Below, piece after piece: positions 8,763 to 17,392 of a stretch of 61,701 bases of DNA. This DNA is from Polyangiaceae bacterium (GTDB taxonomy: Bacteria; Myxococcota_A; Polyangia; Polyangiales; Polyangiaceae). The notes beneath the pieces were generated by a model, which worked only from the letters and a program-made list of their open reading frames with translations, had not been told where the DNA came from and searched no databases. Position 1 is the stretch's first letter. Each line of letters starts with the position of its first letter. The stretch spans positions 1-61,701 of the forward strand of contig JAICQL010000019.1 of NCBI GenBank assembly GCA_025937895.1, read 5' to 3'. The translations under genes and the position numbers were made by a program.

Positions 8763-9788
8763 GTGTTCAACCAGGTCTTCCCCTATTTGCTGGCGGGTCT
8801 GGTCGCATGGAACGTGACGCGCGGCGCACGCCAGCGGCAGCCCAGCAATCTCGCCACCGCTGGCGCAGGCCTCCTGGCGCTCGTCGGGCACTTCACCCGT
8901 CACTCGCTCCTGTACCTGCCGGCGCTCGCGCTGCTCGGGCTGAGCTTCTACCTCCTGAGCCGGGAGCGCTCGCGCCGGAGTGGCGAAAGCCATCGGCACG
9001 CGTTTGGCGAGCGAGGCGCCGCGTCCAGCCAGATCCCGGCGCGCTTGCCCGGCGAGACGAGCGAGGCGCTGATCGAGCGACACGTGCTCGGTATCCGCAC
9101 TGCGCCCCACTCGGCGGAGATGAAGGCGCGGGCGCAGCTCGCTCACCGGGCTCTGCGCAAGCTGAGCACGAGCGAGCTACGCCCGGTGTTCGAGCTGGTA
9201 CGCGATCCCAACCCGGCGGTGCGCTCGCTGGCCCTGCCGCTCTTGATCGAGAAGGGGGACGAGGCTGCGCTGGAGCTGCTGCGCGACGCGCGCGCCGAGC
9301 ATCGCGACCTGGCCACGGGCTATGTGCTGGCCGTGTGCCACCGCGGCAGCCCGGCGCTGGAGCCGGAGCTGACTCATCCCGAGCGCGAGCGGCGCCGCGA
9401 GGCGCTGCTGCTGCTGGCGCGAGCCGTCACCGGTCGCGTCTATCCGGCGCTGGGCAACGAGCGACCAGAGATCACCCGCCTGCTGACCGCGCTGGTGGCC
9501 GAGGCTGATGTCGAGCTGCTGCTGGAGCTGAGCGAGAAGCTGGCGCAGCACAGCCAGCTGCGCCTGCTGGTCGAGAGCTGGCCGCGCTTCTCTCTGGCCA
9601 GCCGCCATGCGTTGTTGCAGCTCGTGCGGCTGGCGCCGGAGCGCGCTGACCTGGAGGATCTGGCGCCGCTGTTTCAGCGCGCGCTGGACGACCCCGAGCC
9701 CGAGGTGGCCAGCGCCGCCCTGCGCGCGCTGCGCCAGCCCGGCGCCGAGGCCCTGCGTGAGGCGCTGGGCGAGCCCGCGCAGCGCTGA
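8763..9788 (+). CDS. Membrane-anchored HEAT-repeat-like hypothetical protein
   Basis: This is a 341-residue protein starting at GTG. Two hydrophobic segments (about 5-17 and 40-66) anchor a long cytoplasmic or periplasmic helical domain. From about residue 120 the sequence shows HEAT-like helical pairs such as DPNPAVRSLALPLLIEKGDEAALELL and DPEPEVASAALRALRQPGAEALREAL. These form binding scaffolds with no enzymatic activity. It lies just behind the MYXO-CTERM gene and may share its transcript. The partner is unknown. Confidence 0.65.
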   Translation: MFNQVFPYLLAGLVAWNVTRGARQRQPSNLATAGAGLLALVGHFTRHSLLYLPALALLGLSFYLLSRERSRRSGESHRHAFGERGAASSQIPARLPGETSEALIERHVLGIRTAPHSAEMKARAQLAHRALRKLSTSELRPVFELVRDPNPAVRSLALPLLIEKGDEAALELLRDARAEHRDLATGYVLAVCHRGSPALEPELTHPERERRREALLLLARAVTGRVYPALGNERPEITRLLTALVAEADVELLLELSEKLAQHSQLRLLVESWPRFSLASRHALLQLVRLAPERADLEDLAPLFQRALDDPEPEVASAALRALRQPGAEALREALGEPAQR

Positions 9789-9809
9789 CGGAGCAAGAAC
9801 TATTGCCGC

Positions 9810-11207
9810 TCAGCCCTGCTGCAGCGGCAAGGTCAAGCGGGCCAGGCAGCCCGGGCCATCGCTGCGGTCACACAGCTCCAGCCGCCCGCCGTGGGCGTCG
9901 GCGATCTCGCGGCACAGCGCCAGGCCGATGCCGCTGCCCTGCGGCTTGCTGGTGACAAACGGCAGGAATGGATCGATGTCGCCCTGCAGGCCCGGGCCCC
10001 GATCGGCGACGACGAAGGTGAGCCAGCGGCCGCTGGCGCTCCAGGAGAGTGTCACGGGCTCGCCTGCGCCGGCAGCCTCCGTGGCCTCCAGTGCGTTCTT
10101 GACCAGATTGAGCAGCACCTGATCGAGCAGTGCCTCGTCTCCCTCGAGCACCACGTCCTCCGCGCCGCCCTGCACCAGCCCGACCTGCGGCCAGAGCCGC
10201 GCGTTGCGCTCGATCCAGTCGCCCACGAGGAGCGGGCGAAAGCGCGGGGTGGCGGTGCGAGCGAGCTTTGCGTAGTCGCTCATCACCCGCCCCAGGTGCT
10301 CGGAGCGCCGTTCGACCACCGTCAGACCCATCATCAGCTGCTCGAACGCTTCGCGCCGTGCGGAGGCCGGCTCCGCCAACCCGGGAGCAGCTGCGGCGGC
10401 GGGCTCCACGGCACACGCAGGCTCCGGCGCGGGCTCGAGCTGCCGCGCCAGTGACTGCAGCCGACCGGCGAGCGACTTGATCGGCGCGAGCGAGTTGTTG
10501 ATCTCGTGGCTGAGCACGCTGATGATGCGGCGCTGCGCGCGCCGCTCCTCATCCCGCAGCAGGCGTGCCAGGCTGGTCAGCACCAGCAGCGTGTGCTCGC
10601 GCCCCCGATAGCGAAAGGGCTGTACGACGAGCTCGAAGGGGCCCAGGGCGCCCGGCAGATCGCCTGCAAAGCGCACGCTGCCACGTTCGGGCAGCGGCAT
10701 GCTCAGTCCCAGGCTCGCGGGCGCTTGCCCCGTGAGCGAGCCCGGCTCGCGACAGAACAGCGCCGCCGCCGCCGGGTTCTCCAGCACCACACGCCCGCCG
10801 GCATCCACCGCCAGCACCGCCGTGTCGATCTCGCTCATGACCTTCGCCAGCAGCTCGCTGGCCTCGGTCTCCTGCAGGCGATCCACCCGCAGCTCGGACG
10901 CCAGCGCATTCAGCTCGGCGAGCAGCAACTCGGCCGCCCCGCCCTCGCCCCCGCTGCGGGCGCGCAGTGAATAGTTGCCCTCGCGCAGCGCCGTGACCAG
11001 GTTGGTCGCGGTGTGCAGGGGGCTACGGATGGCGCTGCCCAGCCGAGCGAGACTACTCAGCACCAGCAGCGAGCACAGCCCGTACAGGCCGTACCAGAGG
11101 CTTCCCTGGCGTGCGAGCCACGGCGCCAGGAGCAGCAGTCCGAGCGGAACCAGTGAGCCCCAGGCGGCCAGCTTCTCCGCGGCGTGGCGGCTGCGATGCT
11201 GGGGCAC
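9810..11207 (-). CDS. Sensor histidine kinase, NtrY-like (HAMP-PAS-HisKA-HATPase)
   Basis: This is a 465-residue membrane kinase with a GTG start only six bases after the stop of the NtrC-type gene. Two N-terminal membrane helices (about 15-60) leave almost no periplasmic loop. A HAMP-like region, a PAS-like domain (DTAVLAVDAGGRVVLENPAAAALF), the phospho-acceptor box VLSHEINNSLAPIK (His234) and an ATPase domain (NLVKNALEA, DRGPGL, GSGIGLALC) follow. The small sensor region suggests it senses inside the membrane or cytoplasm. It is the last gene of the HlyD/ABC cassette, so the cue is probably linked to what the transporter exports. Confidence 0.9.
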   Translation of the reverse strand: MPQHRSRHAAEKLAAWGSLVPLGLLLLAPWLARQGSLWYGLYGLCSLLVLSSLARLGSAIRSPLHTATNLVTALREGNYSLRARSGGEGGAAELLLAELNALASELRVDRLQETEASELLAKVMSEIDTAVLAVDAGGRVVLENPAAAALFCREPGSLTGQAPASLGLSMPLPERGSVRFAGDLPGALGPFELVVQPFRYRGREHTLLVLTSLARLLRDEERRAQRRIISVLSHEINNSLAPIKSLAGRLQSLARQLEPAPEPACAVEPAAAAAPGLAEPASARREAFEQLMMGLTVVERRSEHLGRVMSDYAKLARTATPRFRPLLVGDWIERNARLWPQVGLVQGGAEDVVLEGDEALLDQVLLNLVKNALEATEAAGAGEPVTLSWSASGRWLTFVVADRGPGLQGDIDPFLPFVTSKPQGSGIGLALCREIADAHGGRLELCDRSDGPGCLARLTLPLQQG

Positions 11208-11213
11208 TCGCGC

Positions 11214-12599
11214 TCAGCGCTCCGGCACCGGAATGCCGTGCCGCTCCAGACGGCGGTACAGCGCGGCGCGGCTGATGCCCAGCTCCTGCGCGGCCTGCGA
11301 GATGTTGCCCTGCGAGCGCTCCAGCGCGCGCGTCACCAGCAGGCGCTCACCGGCCTCCAGGGTCAGCTCCGCCGCGAGCGGTGCTGCGGCGCTGCTCGCA
11401 GGCAAGCACAGATCCGCCTCTGTCACCAGTGTGCCCTCGGCCAGCAGCACCCCGCGCTCGATGGCATGCGCCAGCTCGCGCACGTTGCCGGGCCAGTGAT
11501 GCGCGAGCAAGCGCTGCAGGGCGTCGGGGTGCAGCCTGTATTCCAGCCCCGTGCGCGCCGCCGCCTGGGTCAGGAAATGGCTGGCCAGCTCCACCACATC
11601 GCCGGCGCGCTCGCGCAGCGGCGCCAGGCGGAGCTCCACCGTGTTGAGCCGGTACAGCAGATCCTCGCGGAAGCGCCCGGCCTTCACCTCCAGCGCCAGC
11701 TCCAGGTTGGTGGCGGCGATCACCCGCACGTCCACCTTGCGCAGCTCGCTCGAGCCGACCCGCGCCAGCTCCCCCGTCTGCAAGGTGCGCAGCAGCTTGC
11801 CCTGTTGCGAGAGCGGCATGTTGCCGATCTCGTCCAGGAACAGCGTGCCCTGGTGCGCCGTCTCGAAGGCGCCCTTGCGGTCCGCCTTGGCGTCGGTGAA
11901 CGCGCCGCGCACGTGGCCAAACAGCTCGCTCTCGAACACGCCGTCCGAATAACCGCCCGCGTTGACGGCGACGAAGGGCTGCTGCGCGCGCCGGGACGCC
12001 GCGTGCACGTGACGCGCCAGCACCTCCTTGCCCGTCCCGTGCTCGCCGGTGATGAGCAAGGTGGCATCGGAGGGCGCCACCTTGGCCAGCACGCGGCGCA
12101 CGCCTGCGAGCGCTGCGGAGCTGCCCACCAGCGGCGGCGCGAAGCGCTCCGCCGTCAGCCGCAAGTTCTCCTCGCGCAGGCGCGCGGCGTCGCGCAGCGC
12201 GCGCCCCAGCGCCACCTGCGTGCGCACCACGCTGAGCAGGCGCTGGTTATCCCAGGGCTTCTCCAGAAAGTCGCGCGCCCCCTCGCGCATGGCCTCCACC
12301 GCGCTCGGCACGGTGCCCCAGGCCGTCATCACGATCACGGGCAGATCCGGATCCAGAGCGCGCAGCTCGCGCAGCAGCTGCAGGCCCTCGCGCCCGCTGG
12401 TGTTGGCGCGCGTGTAGTTCAGGTCGAGCAGCGCGGCATCGAAGCGATGCGCCCCGACCCGCTCCAGAGCCTGCGCGGGCGAGCGCGCGAAAGCGGCACG
12501 GATTTGCTCCTCTCCCAGCAGCAGCTGCAGCGCGAGCAGCACGTCCTCCTGATCGTCAGCGACCAGGACCTCAGCGCTGGCGGGCATCACGAGCGCCAT
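11214..12599 (-). CDS. Sigma-54-dependent response regulator, NtrC family
   Basis: This is a 461-residue activator. The receiver domain (1-125) has Asp15/16, phospho-site Asp59, Thr92 and Lys114. The AAA+ domain has Walker A GEHGTGKE (185-192), the sigma-54 contact loop GAFTDA (232-237) and Walker [10 protein letters not shown] (251-259). A Fis-type helix-turn-helix ([21 protein letters not shown]) ends the protein. All residues needed for phosphorylation, ATP hydrolysis and sigma-54 contact are there. The kinase gene follows after six bases and the permease gene precedes it by 30 bp. Its probable target is the cassette's own promoter region (17228-17371). Confidence 0.93.
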   Translation of the reverse strand: MALVMPASAEVLVADDQEDVLLALQLLLGEEQIRAAFARSPAQALERVGAHRFDAALLDLNYTRANTSGREGLQLLRELRALDPDLPVIVMTAWGTVPSAVEAMREGARDFLEKPWDNQRLLSVVRTQVALGRALRDAARLREENLRLTAERFAPPLVGSSAALAGVRRVLAKVAPSDATLLITGEHGTGKEVLARHVHAASRRAQQPFVAVNAGGYSDGVFESELFGHVRGAFTDAKADRKGAFETAHQGTLFLDEIGNMPLSQQGKLLRTLQTGELARVGSSELRKVDVRVIAATNLELALEVKAGRFREDLLYRLNTVELRLAPLRERAGDVVELASHFLTQAAARTGLEYRLHPDALQRLLAHHWPGNVRELAHAIERGVLLAEGTLVTEADLCLPASSAAAPLAAELTLEAGERLLVTRALERSQGNISQAAQELGISRAALYRRLERHGIPVPER

Positions 12600-12629
12600 G
12601 TTCCCACACTCTCGAGCATCGTGCGAGGC

Positions 12630-15077
12630 TCAGCGGCGGCGCAGGGCAAACCCGGGCTCGAGCGCCAGCACCCGGCGCGCCGATAGCAGCAGGGACCCGA
12701 GCAGCACGCAGGCCATCAGCGCGGCAGCGACCGCGTACAACCACGGGTTCGGCTGAAAGCGTGCCACAGCCATCAGGCCCGTTGCCACCAGCACCACACC
12801 TGCCACGATGCCCAGCGTGCCCGCCACCAGGTTCTCGGCCATGACCAGCCAGGCCAGCTCGCGCCGCTGCGCGCCCAGCACCGCGCGCAACCCCAGCTCG
12901 CGCCTGCGCAGGTTGGCCGCATGCGCCAGCACCGCGTACGTGCCCACGCCTGCCAGGCTCGACCCGACGAAGGCCAGCGCGATGAACAGCGCCGCCAGGA
13001 TGCGACCACCCCAGGTGCTGGCGGCCACCACCTCCGCGAGCGGCTGCTCCCAGATCACCTGACGTGGATCGAGGCTCTGGATCTGGGCCTTCAAGCGGGT
13101 CAGGTCAGCGGCGGACGCGCCGCGCACGTACAGAATATCGCCGCCTGGCGGCCACTGCGCACTGGCAAGGTACAGGTCGCCGGGGCTGCCCGACAGCACG
13201 TCGCGCACCTGCGCGGCCACACCCACGACCTCACACGTGGTGCTGGGGGTGACCGTCTCCGCGGGGGCCGCGTCTGCGGCAGCGGTGTCGCTTCTGCGCG
13301 CACGATCGATGTGCAGGCGCTTGCCCAGCGCCAGGCCGGGCTCGCCACCAAACGTCCCTTGCGCGAGGCGCTCGCTCAGCACGGCCACGCACGGCGCGTG
13401 CACGTCATCACTGGCAAGAAACGCGCGCCCCGCGCGCATTGGGATGCCGAGCAGCGCAAAGTACTCCGGGCTCACGTCGTTGCGCTTGGCCCAGGGCAGC
13501 GCTCCCGCGGCTGGACGCGCGGTACCCTCGACCTGAAAGGTGAGCGGATCGTGCCCGCGCGTGAGCAGCGCGTCGGTGGCCTGGGCCAGCTGCAGCGAGC
13601 CGCCCGCGCCCCGCTCGCGCTGCAGCCGCGAAAGCAACTGCGCGCGCTGGACCGGGTCCGCGCCCACGTTGGGCAGCGTGAGCTGCGCCACGCCCTGCGG
13701 CTCGAAGCCGAGCGGCTCCTCGCGGGCCATGACGAAGCCCAGGTATGCGCAAGCGGCGCCGAAGGTGAGCGCCGAGGCAATGGCCAGCTGCAGGCCCACC
13801 AACAGCCGCCGCGTGCGTCCGCCGCGGGCCCTGCCCAGGGTGCCGCCTCCCCCGTCGCGCAGCATCCTGCCAATGGCGATCCGGGACGCCTGTTGGGCAG
13901 GCATGATGCCGATGACCGGCGTAGCTGCCGCGGCGATACCCACCATCCCGCCCCACGAGCGCCATGACAAGCTCGCCTGCGCCGTGCCGAACGAGCTCAT
14001 GTTCAGGCTGCTCGGCATGCTGGCCAGGGTGGCGTCGATCGCCCACCGCCCCAGCAGCGTGCCCACAGCGATGGCGAGCAACATCAGCGCGCCAACCTGC
14101 ACACACCACTGGCCCAGGATGGCGCCACGGCTCGCGCCCAGCGCCTGGCGAATCGCCACCTCGCGCGAGCGCTCGGCCGCCTGGGCCAGGAGCAAATTGG
14201 CCGCGACCGCGCTGGCCGCCGCCAGCACGCAGGTAGCGCCCAGCACCAGCGCAAAGGCCAGAGGACGGAAGCGCGAGAGCACATCCGGCAGTGGCACTGC
14301 ACGCACCGCCAGTCCGCGATCCGTGTCCGGATGCGCGTCGGCGATATTCTGACTGAGCCGCGCGAGCTCGAGGTTGGCCGCCGGAAAGCTCACTCCCTCC
14401 GCCAGGCGCGCCAGCACCGGCACGGTCTTGTCCCGCCCCTGCGCCTCCTCGGGGTCGAGCGGATACGGCAGCCAGAGCTGGGCGGGCGCGCCGATCTGCG
14501 CAAACAGACGCTCGGGGGTGATGCCCACGATGGTGTGCTCCTGCCCGTCGAGATTCAGCGTGCTGCCGAGCAGCGCCGGATCGGCGGCAAAGCGCTGGCG
14601 CCAGAAGCCCTCCCCCAGCACCACCACCCGCCGCGCGCCGGGCGCTGCGTCCGCGGGGGTGAGCAGGCGGCCCAGCCGCGGCTGCGCCCCCAGCATCGAG
14701 AAGAACTCGGCGCTCACCCCGAACCCCGACAGCACCTCCGGCTCGGCGCTGCCGAGCAACACCTTCCTGCGGGGGGTAAACCAGCCCACCTGCGCGAGGG
14801 TCTGCGCGTGCTCGCTGAAATACGCCGCGTTGCGCAGCGGCACCTCGTCATCGCGGTTCTCGTCCACGCCCCCATCGCCGCGCGCGCCAAACAACCACGC
14901 GATCCGCTCGGCGCGCTCGATGCCCGGCAGCGGCGACCACAGCATCTCGTCCAGAAGGCTCATGGTGCAGAGCACCGCCCCGAGTGAGACGGCAAGGATG
15001 AAGACTGCGGCGCCGTGGGTCCACGGATAGCGCAGCAATGTGCGCGCGGCGAAGCGCGCTTCCTTCAGCCAGCTCAT
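12630..15077 (-). CDS. ABC transporter permease, MacB/FtsX-like double unit (ADOP type)
   Basis: This is an 815-residue permease. The start at 15077 overlaps the ATPase stop by four bases (ATGA). The first membrane helix (about 20-42) is followed by a MacB-type periplasmic core, then FtsX helices near 305-440. A second periplasmic core and a second FtsX block (about 690-805, ending near LEPGFALRRR) follow. A duplicated MacB_PCD-FtsX unit of about 800 residues is the ADOP arrangement common in Acidobacteria and Myxococcota. It forms the membrane part of the exporter with the ATPase and HlyD adaptor next to it. The substrate cannot be told from sequence. Confidence 0.88.
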   Translation of the reverse strand: MSWLKEARFAARTLLRYPWTHGAAVFILAVSLGAVLCTMSLLDEMLWSPLPGIERAERIAWLFGARGDGGVDENRDDEVPLRNAAYFSEHAQTLAQVGWFTPRRKVLLGSAEPEVLSGFGVSAEFFSMLGAQPRLGRLLTPADAAPGARRVVVLGEGFWRQRFAADPALLGSTLNLDGQEHTIVGITPERLFAQIGAPAQLWLPYPLDPEEAQGRDKTVPVLARLAEGVSFPAANLELARLSQNIADAHPDTDRGLAVRAVPLPDVLSRFRPLAFALVLGATCVLAAASAVAANLLLAQAAERSREVAIRQALGASRGAILGQWCVQVGALMLLAIAVGTLLGRWAIDATLASMPSSLNMSSFGTAQASLSWRSWGGMVGIAAAATPVIGIMPAQQASRIAIGRMLRDGGGGTLGRARGGRTRRLLVGLQLAIASALTFGAACAYLGFVMAREEPLGFEPQGVAQLTLPNVGADPVQRAQLLSRLQRERGAGGSLQLAQATDALLTRGHDPLTFQVEGTARPAAGALPWAKRNDVSPEYFALLGIPMRAGRAFLASDDVHAPCVAVLSERLAQGTFGGEPGLALGKRLHIDRARRSDTAAADAAPAETVTPSTTCEVVGVAAQVRDVLSGSPGDLYLASAQWPPGGDILYVRGASAADLTRLKAQIQSLDPRQVIWEQPLAEVVAASTWGGRILAALFIALAFVGSSLAGVGTYAVLAHAANLRRRELGLRAVLGAQRRELAWLVMAENLVAGTLGIVAGVVLVATGLMAVARFQPNPWLYAVAAALMACVLLGSLLLSARRVLALEPGFALRRR

Positions 15078-15850
15078 CGCCGCACCCCGTCGGCGATGGT
15101 CTCCTTCGTGATCTGCCCATCGCTCAGATACAACACGCGCTGCGCCAGCCGGCTGAAGGCGGGGTTGTGTGACACCATGCACACCGTGGTGCCCCGCGCG
15201 TGCAACGCCAGGAGCAGCTCCATGATGGCCTCACCGTTCCTGGAGTCCAGGTTGCCCGTCGGCTCGTCTGCGAGCAGCAGGCTCGGCTCCGCCACCACGG
15301 CTCGCGCCACGGCCACGCGCTGCTGCTGTCCTCCGGAGAGCTGACTCGGAAAGTGATCGGCGCGGTGAGTCATGCCCACGATGCCCAGCGCCTGGGCGAC
15401 ACGCTCGCGGCGCTCGCTCGCGGCGACGCGCGCGTAGCTCAGCGGCAGCTCGACGTTCTCGGCCACCGAGAGATCGCCGATCAGATTGAAGTCCTGGAAG
15501 ATGAAGCCGATCCTCTGGCTGCGGCGGCGCGCACGCTCGCGCCGCGCGAGCCGCTCGGTGGCCTCACCAAAGAAGTGGTACGAGCCGCTGGTCGGCGCAT
15601 CCAGCAAGCCCAGCACCGAGAGCAGCGTGGTCTTGCCCGAGCCAGAGGGCCCCTCGATGGCCACGAACTCGCCGCGCCGGACCGACATGTGAATGTTGTC
15701 CAGCGCCAGCGTCTCGATCTTGTCCGTGCTGTACACCAGGCTCACGTCCCTCAGCGCGAGGGCCTCCGCGCTGGCGCAGGCAGCGGCGTTCTGCGGCACG
15801 TCCGGGGCTGGCGCTTGCAGGCTGCGCGCCGGGGAAGAGTCGGTCATCAT
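15074..15850 (-). CDS. ABC transporter ATP-binding protein, LolD/MacB type
   Basis: This is a 258-residue ATPase with Walker A GPSGSGKTT, Q-loop FQDFNL, signature LSGGQQQR and Walker B LLLADEPTGNLDS, all intact. The pattern PTGNLDS and the short size place it in the MacB/LolD (o228) family, which powers FtsX-type permeases. A roughly 35-residue Ala/Pro N-terminal extension precedes the domain, and ATG at either residue 1 or 2 could be used. Its gene ends inside the permease start (4-bp overlap), so translation is probably coupled. The adaptor gene lies 84 bp upstream. Confidence 0.92.
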   Translation of the reverse strand: MMTDSSPARSLQAPAPDVPQNAAACASAEALALRDVSLVYSTDKIETLALDNIHMSVRRGEFVAIEGPSGSGKTTLLSVLGLLDAPTSGSYHFFGEATERLARRERARRRSQRIGFIFQDFNLIGDLSVAENVELPLSYARVAASERRERVAQALGIVGMTHRADHFPSQLSGGQQQRVAVARAVVAEPSLLLADEPTGNLDSRNGEAIMELLLALHARGTTVCMVSHNPAFSRLAQRVLYLSDGQITKETIADGVRR

Positions 15851-15934
15851 GGCTCTGAGCTCCTTTGACTGCTGAAATGCGTTGCTGAGGATACGTGGTC
15901 GAGAGCGGCCGAGGCGGGCAGCGAGACTGGCTCG

Positions 15935-17212
15935 CTAGCGCAGCGCCAGTCGCTCGAAGGTCTTGAAGCGCTCGAGGTCGCTGATCACGACCTGGTCGCC
16001 CTCGACCAGGCCGCTCTTGACCAGTACGCGGTCTGCGCTGGCGGGCACCAGCTCCACGTCCACGGCCAGCAGCTCGCTGCTGCCCACCAGCTTGAACAGC
16101 GTGTAGTGGCCCGCGCGGGTGACCTGCAGTGGCGCCCGCACGCTCAAGGCGTCCGGATAGCTGCGCACCTCGATCTCACCGCTGACCCGCTGATCGGCGC
16201 GCAGCCCGCCCTCGACCTGCTCCAGCGTCACCTCGACGACCACCGTGCCCTGAGACGCCATCGGATCGATGCGCGCAACCTGACCCGAGAGCCGCGAGCT
16301 GCCCAGGCTGATGAGCGCCGGCTGCCCCACCTGCACCTGGCGTGCATCCAGCTCGTCAATGGAGAGCTCGGCGGAGACCTCGTCGGAGATGATCACCTTG
16401 GCCAGCACCACTCCCGCCTCCACCCACTGACCTGGCTCGACGTGCACCGACTGCACCACTCCCGGCGCCCCGCTCTCGAACGACAGCTCCGCGAGCTGGC
16501 GCTGTCGGTGGCCCACGATTTGCTCCAGCGATGCCACCAGCGCCTGACCCGGCGTGAGCTCGCGTGTGCGCCGACTCTCCAGCGCCACAGCTTGCTGGGC
16601 CAGCAAGCGCTCGCGCGCCTCGAGCTCGCTCGAGCGACTCTCCGCCTGCTCGAGCTCGCTGCGGCTGGCCAGGCCCTCGAGCTGCAGCCCCTTCAGGCGC
16701 TGCTCATCGTGGTGCGCGGCGCGGGCCTGCTCGTGCGCCGCAGTCAGGCTGAGCTCCAGCGCCTCCCTAGCGGTATCCAGCTGGCGGCGCGTGCCCTCGA
16801 CCTGGATGCGAGCTGCGGCGAGCTCGCGCCGCGCCTCCAGCAGTGCCAGATCCATCTCGGGATTGGCCAGGATCGCCACCCGGCCGTGTGCCTCCAGGCG
16901 ATCGCCCGGCTGCACCAGCAGCTGCTCGACCCTGGCGCGGTGTGTAGCGGTGAGCCAGCGCAAGTGCCGCGGCACCAGCCGCCCCGGCCCTGTCACGCGC
17001 TGCGCCAGGGTCTCGCGCGTGACCGCGGCCAGCAGTGTTTCACTCCGTTCCACCGCTGGCGGGGCCCCCCGCGCTCGCGCCAGCGCCAGGGTGAGCGACA
17101 GCGCAGCCAGCGCGCCGAGCAGCCAGAGCGCGGCTACCCAGCGCCGCCGGCGCTCGGGTAAGCTGCGGTCGGTCCGGGCGCCGTCCATGCCCGCGCTGCG
17201 CTGCTCCACCAT
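15935..17212 (-). CDS. HlyD-family periplasmic adaptor (membrane fusion protein)
   Basis: This is a 425-residue adaptor. It has a cytoplasmic basic stretch, one membrane helix (about 25-46), a lipoyl-like strand (RVEQLLVQPGDRLEA), a long coiled coil (about 120-225), a second lipoyl half (GAPGVVQSVHVEPGQWVEAG) and beta-barrel/membrane-proximal domains. It bridges the FtsX-like permease to an outer-membrane channel not encoded here. ATG 17212 has a Shine-Dalgarno (AGGAG, ten bases away). However, the sigma-54-like element at 17228-17243 would start transcription near 17217, so the second ATG at 17188 is an alternative start for that transcript. First gene of a five-gene cassette. Confidence 0.9.
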   Translation of the reverse strand: MVEQRSAGMDGARTDRSLPERRRRWVAALWLLGALAALSLTLALARARGAPPAVERSETLLAAVTRETLAQRVTGPGRLVPRHLRWLTATHRARVEQLLVQPGDRLEAHGRVAILANPEMDLALLEARRELAAARIQVEGTRRQLDTAREALELSLTAAHEQARAAHHDEQRLKGLQLEGLASRSELEQAESRSSELEARERLLAQQAVALESRRTRELTPGQALVASLEQIVGHRQRQLAELSFESGAPGVVQSVHVEPGQWVEAGVVLAKVIISDEVSAELSIDELDARQVQVGQPALISLGSSRLSGQVARIDPMASQGTVVVEVTLEQVEGGLRADQRVSGEIEVRSYPDALSVRAPLQVTRAGHYTLFKLVGSSELLAVDVELVPASADRVLVKSGLVEGDQVVISDLERFKTFERLALR

Positions 17213-17227
17213 ACGTGCAGAGCTCCT

Positions 17228-17243
17228 TGCTCGTGGCGTGCCA
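17228..17243 (-). promoter_or_regulatory. Sigma-54-like -24/-12 promoter element
   Basis: On the minus strand the sequence is TGGCACGCCACGAGCA. The -24 block TGGCACG is a perfect match, and the invariant GG and GC doublets have the required ten bases between them. The two bases before GC are GA rather than TT, so the -12 block is imperfect. It precedes a cassette that encodes its own sigma-54 activator. The predicted transcript would start about five bases before ATG 17212. Confidence 0.5.
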
Positions 17244-17351
17244 GCTGGCCACCACCCCCGAGCACCAGCGCAACCCGCAGGGGCACTGCGCTGGATTTAT
17301 CGTTGCCCCGCGCAGTATCCAGCGCGCAACACGGGAGCCGCCTTCGTGCGC

Positions 17352-17371
17352 GGTGTCCGGATCCGGACACC
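17352..17371. promoter_or_regulatory. Perfect 20-bp palindrome, candidate enhancer site
   Basis: GGTGTCCGGATCCGGACACC reads the same on both strands. It lies in the 180-bp gap between the MFS stop and the HlyD start, centred about 145 bp upstream of the start site predicted from the sigma-54-like element. That is a normal distance for an NtrC-type activator site. A terminator for the MFS gene is less likely, because no T-run follows on the minus strand. Confidence 0.55.
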
Positions 17372-17392
17372 CCTGCACGAACTCGAACACGC

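Noticed and set aside
11184..12686. A 500-codon plus-strand frame opposite the NtrC-type gene
   Set aside because: The minus strand encodes a textbook sigma-54 activator with all motifs; the plus frame is an antisense shadow.
17352..17371. Terminator of the MFS gene
   Set aside because: The palindrome can fold, but no T-run follows on the minus strand. Its position and perfect symmetry fit an activator site better.
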